A DNA stretch of 9,522 bases. Source: Hyphomicrobiales bacterium (GTDB lineage Bacteria > Pseudomonadota > Alphaproteobacteria > Rhizobiales > OSC116). Shown here in pieces: positions 6,663 through 9,522 of this stretch. Made by a program: the position numbers and the translations under genes. Below the pieces are notes generated by a model. The model made no database searches, was not told the DNA's origin, and saw only the letters and a list, made by a program, of their open reading frames with translations. How positions within the stretch are numbered: position 1 is the stretch's first letter; each line of letters begins with the position of its first letter. The stretch is from assembly GCA_013214985.1 (NCBI GenBank), contig JABSRY010000054.1:1-9522 (forward strand), read 5' to 3'.

Positions 6663-7527
6663 GAAGAGCCTCCATCAGTTTAGCATTCGTTGCAACTTTA
6701 TCTTTATTCCAAGCGTCAAGATCAAAATTCACTTCAACAATTTTTGGAACATAACTACCGTCTTCGATCTCTGCAGTGATTTGGTCATATTCAGCTTGAT
6801 TAATTGGCTTCCACTTAACAATGTCGCCAGGTTTGAAGAAAACCATGAAATCTTGTAAATATTTAACTTTAGCTTCTGGATCATAGATCGGCATTGGCGT
6901 AATACCGAACATTTGATATCCGCCCGCACCCCGCACAGAATAGATGCAAGCGAAACAACCGCCATGACCGACCGTTAATTTTGGTGTGTCAGTTCTTGGA
7001 CTTAGATATTTGGGTACTTGTAATTGCTTTTCGCGTTCTACAAGTTGGAATAAAAATGGTAAACCCGATACAAAACCCACCATCGAAACAAACCAAGGTT
7101 GTGAGTGATGTGCTTCAATAAATTCTTCAGCATTTTTAAAGCCGTTGATTTTTGCTGCATAATCTAGATCTGTACCCGTTGGGTCTTGGTGACGCTCGCG
7201 AAACCGCATTTGCGTTTCGTGGGTCCATGGATCTTGATAAAATACTGGTATTTCAACAATACGTGTTGTCATTTTTTTCTCGGCCATATTGGCAGCCGCT
7301 TCTAATGACTTTACCTTATTCATAATATCGTCAGGTGCAATAATATCTGGATTAAATTTCACTTGAAAACTTGCATTTGCGGGGCAAATTTCTGTGATAC
7401 CGTCAATCTTTGCATCGCGCACAGCGTTAGACATTGCCATAGATTTGAAAAATGCATCTAATGACATTTCTTCATCAATTTCTACATAGACATGTTCATC
7501 GCCACCGAAGCTATACCGTGTTTTCAT
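6652..7527 (-). CDS. PxpB/KipI-like carboxyltransferase subunit with a divergent active-site loop
   Basis: Homologue of 5-oxoprolinase subunit B (KipI, allophanate hydrolase subunit 1), the partner of the PxpC-like protein. At 291 residues it is clearly longer than E. coli PxpB (about 218). The N-terminal part (1-80) has the family's small alpha/beta domain: GGDEHVYVEI at 8-17, then ITEICPANASFQVKFNPD at 44-61. EIPVFYQDPW at 92-101 corresponds to the family's EIPV block. An extra charged stretch, RFRERHQDPTGTDLDYAA at 108-125, follows. GFVSGLPFLF at 151-160 matches the usual GFTPGFPYL, and GGYQMFGITPMPIYDPE at 202-218 matches GGWxLIGRTPxxLFDP. Between them the usual GSVGIAGxQTGIYP loop is replaced by a shorter GGCFACIYSVRGA. 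That is unlike canonical PxpB and suggests a separate subfamily. The ATG at 7527 overlaps the carboxylase stop by four bases (ATGA), with GGAG eight bases upstream. Confidence 0.82.
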   Translation of the reverse strand: MKTRYSFGGDEHVYVEIDEEMSLDAFFKSMAMSNAVRDAKIDGITEICPANASFQVKFNPDIIAPDDIMNKVKSLEAAANMAEKKMTTRIVEIPVFYQDPWTHETQMRFRERHQDPTGTDLDYAAKINGFKNAEEFIEAHHSQPWFVSMVGFVSGLPFLFQLVEREKQLQVPKYLSPRTDTPKLTVGHGGCFACIYSVRGAGGYQMFGITPMPIYDPEAKVKYLQDFMVFFKPGDIVKWKPINQAEYDQITAEIEDGSYVPKIVEVNFDLDAWNKDKVATNAKLMEALHDA

Positions 7528-8897
7528 GATGCTTTCTCCTCTTTAAGATTGCCAGCATCTAACCATGGCTCTAGCCATTGTGTGTGTATGTCGCCAGCTT
7601 TAATAGCCGCATCTTTTGCTAATGCTTTATGCAAAGGAATAGTGGTTTTAAGACCGCCTATTTCTAAACCTTGAAGCGCTTCGGACATTTTGTCGATAGC
7701 GGCGGCGCGGTCAGGTGCATGTACAATTAGTTTGCCAATTAAACTGTCGTAAAATGGCGATATTTGATACCCTTCATAAATGAAATGGTCAAAACGAATA
7801 CCTTCTCCAGTTGGGATTTGTAGGGAGACAACTTTTCCTGGAAAAGGTAAAAACTGCATGAATGGGTTTTCGGCATTAATTCTTACCTCAATTGCATGCC
7901 CATCACGTCTTATATCTGCTTGCTTATATGAAAGTTTTGCACCGCCAGCGATTTTGATCATTTCTTGAACTAAATCGATACCCGTGATCATTTCACTAAT
8001 AGTGTGCTCTACTTGAATACGTGTATTCATTTCGATGAAATAGAACGAATTGCTTTTTTCATCATATAGATATTCTAAAGTACCAGCGCCTTTGTAGCCA
8101 ACCGCTTTTGCCAGCTCTACGGCACCAGCACATAATTTGTCACGGGTTGCTTCATCAAGGCAATCTGCCCCAGCTTCTTCCCATACTTTTTGACGGCGAC
8201 GCTGAACGGAACATTCACGCTCAAAACAATGTATAGCATCGGTGCCATCGGCCAAAATTTGCACTTCTATATGGCGCGGGTTTTTGATTGCTTTTTCAAT
8301 ATATAAGCCACCATCGCCAAAAGCAGCTTCGGCTTCGGCACGTGCTTGGGATGTATATTTAATCAACTCTTCTTGATTATCGGCAACACGAATACCACGA
8401 CCACCGCCACCAGCTGTGGCTTTAATCATAACTGGGTAACCAATTTCATTGGCAACTTCAATGGCTTCATCATTATTTGTAATTAGGCCTTTTGAGCCAG
8501 GTACAACTGGTACATTTGCAGCGAGCGCTGCAGATCTTGCTGCAACTTTGTCGCCCATTCTATCGATAACTTCGGCAGATGGGCCAATAAATATAAGGCC
8601 AGCGTCTTCAACAGCGCGAACAAAGTCGGCACTTTCGGCAAGGAAGCCATAGCCGGGATGAACTGCATCTGCGCCAGAAATAATAGCTGCATTTACCATT
8701 TTATTAATATTCAGATAGCTATCTGCGGCTTTTGCAGGACCAACATTAACGGAGTGATCGGCTAATTTGACGGCCATCATTTCTTTGTCGCCATCAGAAT
8801 AGGCTTGCACAGTTTCGATGTTTAGGCCTTTTGCGGCCTTAATAATACGAACAGCAATTTCGCCGCGATTTGCAATAAATATTTTTTTAATAGACAT
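7524..8897 (-). CDS. Biotin carboxylase (AccC-like, ATP-grasp)
   Basis: Uses ATP and bicarbonate to carboxylate biotin on the small carrier protein encoded just upstream. The 457-residue length is that of a stand-alone biotin carboxylase. Seen in order: ANRGEIAVRI at 9-18, HPGYGFLAE at 80-88, Lys117 in MGDKVAAR, the glycine-rich ATP loop KATAGGGGRGIRV at 159-171, RHIEVQ at 208-213, Glu275 in TLEYL, and FIEMNTRIQVEH at 287-298 with metal ligand Glu289, Asn291, Arg293 and catalytic base Glu297; Arg339 follows in EVRINAEN. All core catalytic residues are present. The block that reads RRHQKVVEEAP in E. coli AccC is RRRQKVWEEAG at 233-243, so His236 of E. coli is Arg here. The context (carrier before, KipI/KipA-like subunits after) points to a dedicated carboxylase rather than housekeeping acetyl-CoA carboxylase. 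The start is supported by GGAG (8904-8907) six bases upstream. Confidence 0.93.
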   Translation of the reverse strand: MSIKKIFIANRGEIAVRIIKAAKGLNIETVQAYSDGDKEMMAVKLADHSVNVGPAKAADSYLNINKMVNAAIISGADAVHPGYGFLAESADFVRAVEDAGLIFIGPSAEVIDRMGDKVAARSAALAANVPVVPGSKGLITNNDEAIEVANEIGYPVMIKATAGGGGRGIRVADNQEELIKYTSQARAEAEAAFGDGGLYIEKAIKNPRHIEVQILADGTDAIHCFERECSVQRRRQKVWEEAGADCLDEATRDKLCAGAVELAKAVGYKGAGTLEYLYDEKSNSFYFIEMNTRIQVEHTISEMITGIDLVQEMIKIAGGAKLSYKQADIRRDGHAIEVRINAENPFMQFLPFPGKVVSLQIPTGEGIRFDHFIYEGYQISPFYDSLIGKLIVHAPDRAAAIDKMSEALQGLEIGGLKTTIPLHKALAKDAAIKAGDIHTQWLEPWLDAGNLKEEKAS

Positions 8898-8900
8898 AAT

Positions 8901-9131
8901 TTACTCCAATTCTGCTAATATTGCGCCAGGATCTACAGGAGATGAATTTTCTACAACATAGGCTTTGAACGTGCCTGCTACTTCTGATTTGACTTCAATA
9001 AATGTTTTCATCACTTCGATAAGACCGATTGTGTCGTCGATTTCGACGGTGTCGCCTGCTTTTTTAAAGGCTGGCTCATCGGGCGATGGTCTGCTGTAAA
9101 AAGTACCGGGCAATGGGGATAATATAGTCAT
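8901..9131 (-). CDS. Minimal biotin carboxyl carrier protein (76 residues)
   Basis: Single biotinyl domain that would carry the carboxyl group from the biotin carboxylase to the carboxyltransferase subunits. The biotin-accepting lysine is Lys42 in EVMKT (39-43), preceded by the LSPLPGTFYSRPSPDEPAF segment and the KKAGDTVEIDDTIGLIE strand region and followed by the symmetric VKSEVAGTFKAYVVENSSPVDPGAIL half of the beta-barrel. Housekeeping AccB has about 150 residues with an N-terminal dimerisation region and a Pro/Ala linker; this protein has neither and is essentially the bare domain. The usual AMKM is EVMKT here. It lies 21 bases after the PxpA-like gene and three bases before the carboxylase gene. 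AGGAG at 9143-9139 is seven bases before the ATG. A lipoyl domain is less likely, given the EVMKT motif and the neighbouring biotin carboxylase. Confidence 0.9.
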   Translation of the reverse strand: MTILSPLPGTFYSRPSPDEPAFKKAGDTVEIDDTIGLIEVMKTFIEVKSEVAGTFKAYVVENSSPVDPGAILAELE

Positions 9132-9152
9132 ATGTTGTCTCCTACTTAGTGA

Positions 9153-9522
9153 TTACTTGGTTATAGAGATAGAGGGGGTCGTAATGGTAATACCATTTGC
9201 TATTAGTGTTTTACGGATCATTTGGCCATTATCAAGTGCAGAAGGGGCATCTGAATGGAAACATATAGAATCGAATTCGATATTTATAATATCGCCTGTA
9301 ACGGTTTCTACTGTACCATCTTTACAAGCTCTTAAACATTTGTCGGCTAGTTTTTGAGGGTCTAATTTACCGACTTGGCGGGTGAATACAATTGAACCTG
9401 AATTATCATAATCGCGATCTGCATAAAATTCACGGACAGCAGGATAATTCACATCGGCTGCAGCTTTTTCGGTTTCTGAACCTGCCATGCAATAGATCAT
9501 CGCTTCGGGTGCCGTTTTGGCC
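9153..9522 (-). CDS. LamB/YcsF-family protein (PxpA-like), C-terminal 122 residues
   Basis: C-terminal half of a homologue of 5-oxoprolinase subunit A; the N-terminal half lies beyond the right edge. E. coli PxpA has about 244 residues. Reading into the edge gives AKTAPEA before the methionine at 9500, so that methionine is internal and not the start. The family is recognised by EFYADRDY (family EVFADRxY), the following GSIVFTRQVG, the TVETVTGDIINI strand pair, ICFHSDAPSALD (family ICVHGDxPxAL) and a final IRKTLIANGI helix. The usual Gly of HGD is Ser here. In PxpABC this subunit is thought to act in opening the oxoproline ring; here it would open an activated cyclic amide, by inference. The gene ends 21 bases before the carrier gene and belongs to the same transcription unit. 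It may or may not be the first gene of the operon. Confidence 0.85.
   Translation of the reverse strand, partial: AKTAPEAMIYCMAGSETEKAAADVNYPAVREFYADRDYDNSGSIVFTRQVGKLDPQKLADKCLRACKDGTVETVTGDIINIEFDSICFHSDAPSALDNGQMIRKTLIANGITITTPSISITK

Larger units (their letters stand above)
1..9522 (-). other. Probable single operon spanning the whole window
   Basis: All ten genes read leftward. Junctions in order are: 21-base gap, 3-base gap, 4-base overlap, 11-base overlap, 49-base gap, 88-base gap, 1-base gap, 42-base gap and 1-base gap. No strong intrinsic terminator (GC-rich stem followed by T-run) is seen on the transcribed strand and no gene faces the other way. The promoter must lie to the right of the window unless internal promoters exist in the 88-, 49- or 42-base gaps, where I see no convincing -35/-10 pair. 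Genes group as enzyme complex, then importer, then downstream catabolism. Confidence 0.75.

Noticed and set aside
5688..7527. Calling the PxpB/PxpC-like pair allophanate hydrolase or the KipI/KipA sporulation-kinase inhibitor pair.
   Set aside because: Both names are historical labels for this family. Allophanate hydrolase proper is an amidase-signature enzyme, which is not seen here, and nothing in the context relates to sporulation.

Overview
The window is one strand of biology: nine protein genes, all on the minus strand, packed with almost no spacing, so transcription runs from the right edge (9522) to the left edge (1). It looks like the middle of a single long operon. Its promoter and any regulator lie to the right of the window, and its end lies to the left. 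The sequence is AT-rich (GC judged by eye at roughly 40-43%). The substrate-binding protein has a Sec signal peptide with no lipobox cysteine, which points to a periplasm and so to a Gram-negative host. The style of the GabT, GabD, Pxp-like and TorT-like proteins would fit a low-GC alphaproteobacterium, but the sequence alone does not prove this. No RNA genes, mobile elements, CRISPR arrays or large repeats were seen, and no gene-free stretch exceeds 100 bases.

Layout in order of transcription: (1) 9522-9153, C-terminal part of a LamB/YcsF (PxpA-like) protein; (2) 9131-8901, a 76-residue biotin carboxyl carrier protein; (3) 8897-7524, a biotin carboxylase; (4) 7527-6652, a PxpB/KipI-like carboxyltransferase-type subunit; (5) 6662-5688, a PxpC/KipA-like subunit; (6) 5638-4565, a TorT-like periplasmic binding protein; (7) 4476-2983, a two-domain ABC ATPase of the RbsA type; (8) 2981-1953, an RbsC-type permease; (9) 1910-633, a GabT-type 4-aminobutyrate aminotransferase; (10) 631-1, the N-terminal 210 residues of a GabD-type succinate-semialdehyde dehydrogenase. 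That is eight complete genes and two cut by the window edges.

How they may work together: genes 2-5 form a split version of a urea-carboxylase-like machine (biotin carboxylase, carrier, and KipI/KipA carboxyltransferase halves), and gene 1 belongs to the family that supplies the ring-opening subunit of prokaryotic 5-oxoprolinase. Genes 6-8 import a small molecule. Genes 9-10 turn an omega-amino acid such as GABA into a dicarboxylate. The simplest story that uses every gene is uptake of a cyclic amide (a lactam such as 2-pyrrolidinone, or a relative), biotin- and ATP-dependent activation by N-carboxylation, hydrolytic ring opening to GABA or a homologue, then transamination and oxidation to succinate. 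The family assignments are well supported by motifs. The pathway, the substrate and the carboxylation chemistry are inference.

The most unusual points are the pairing of a biotin carboxylase and carrier with PxpABC-like proteins and GabT/GabD, a PxpB-like protein whose usual QTG loop is missing, a TorT-like sensor-family protein serving as a transporter receptor, and two stem-loops between the receptor gene and the ATPase gene.
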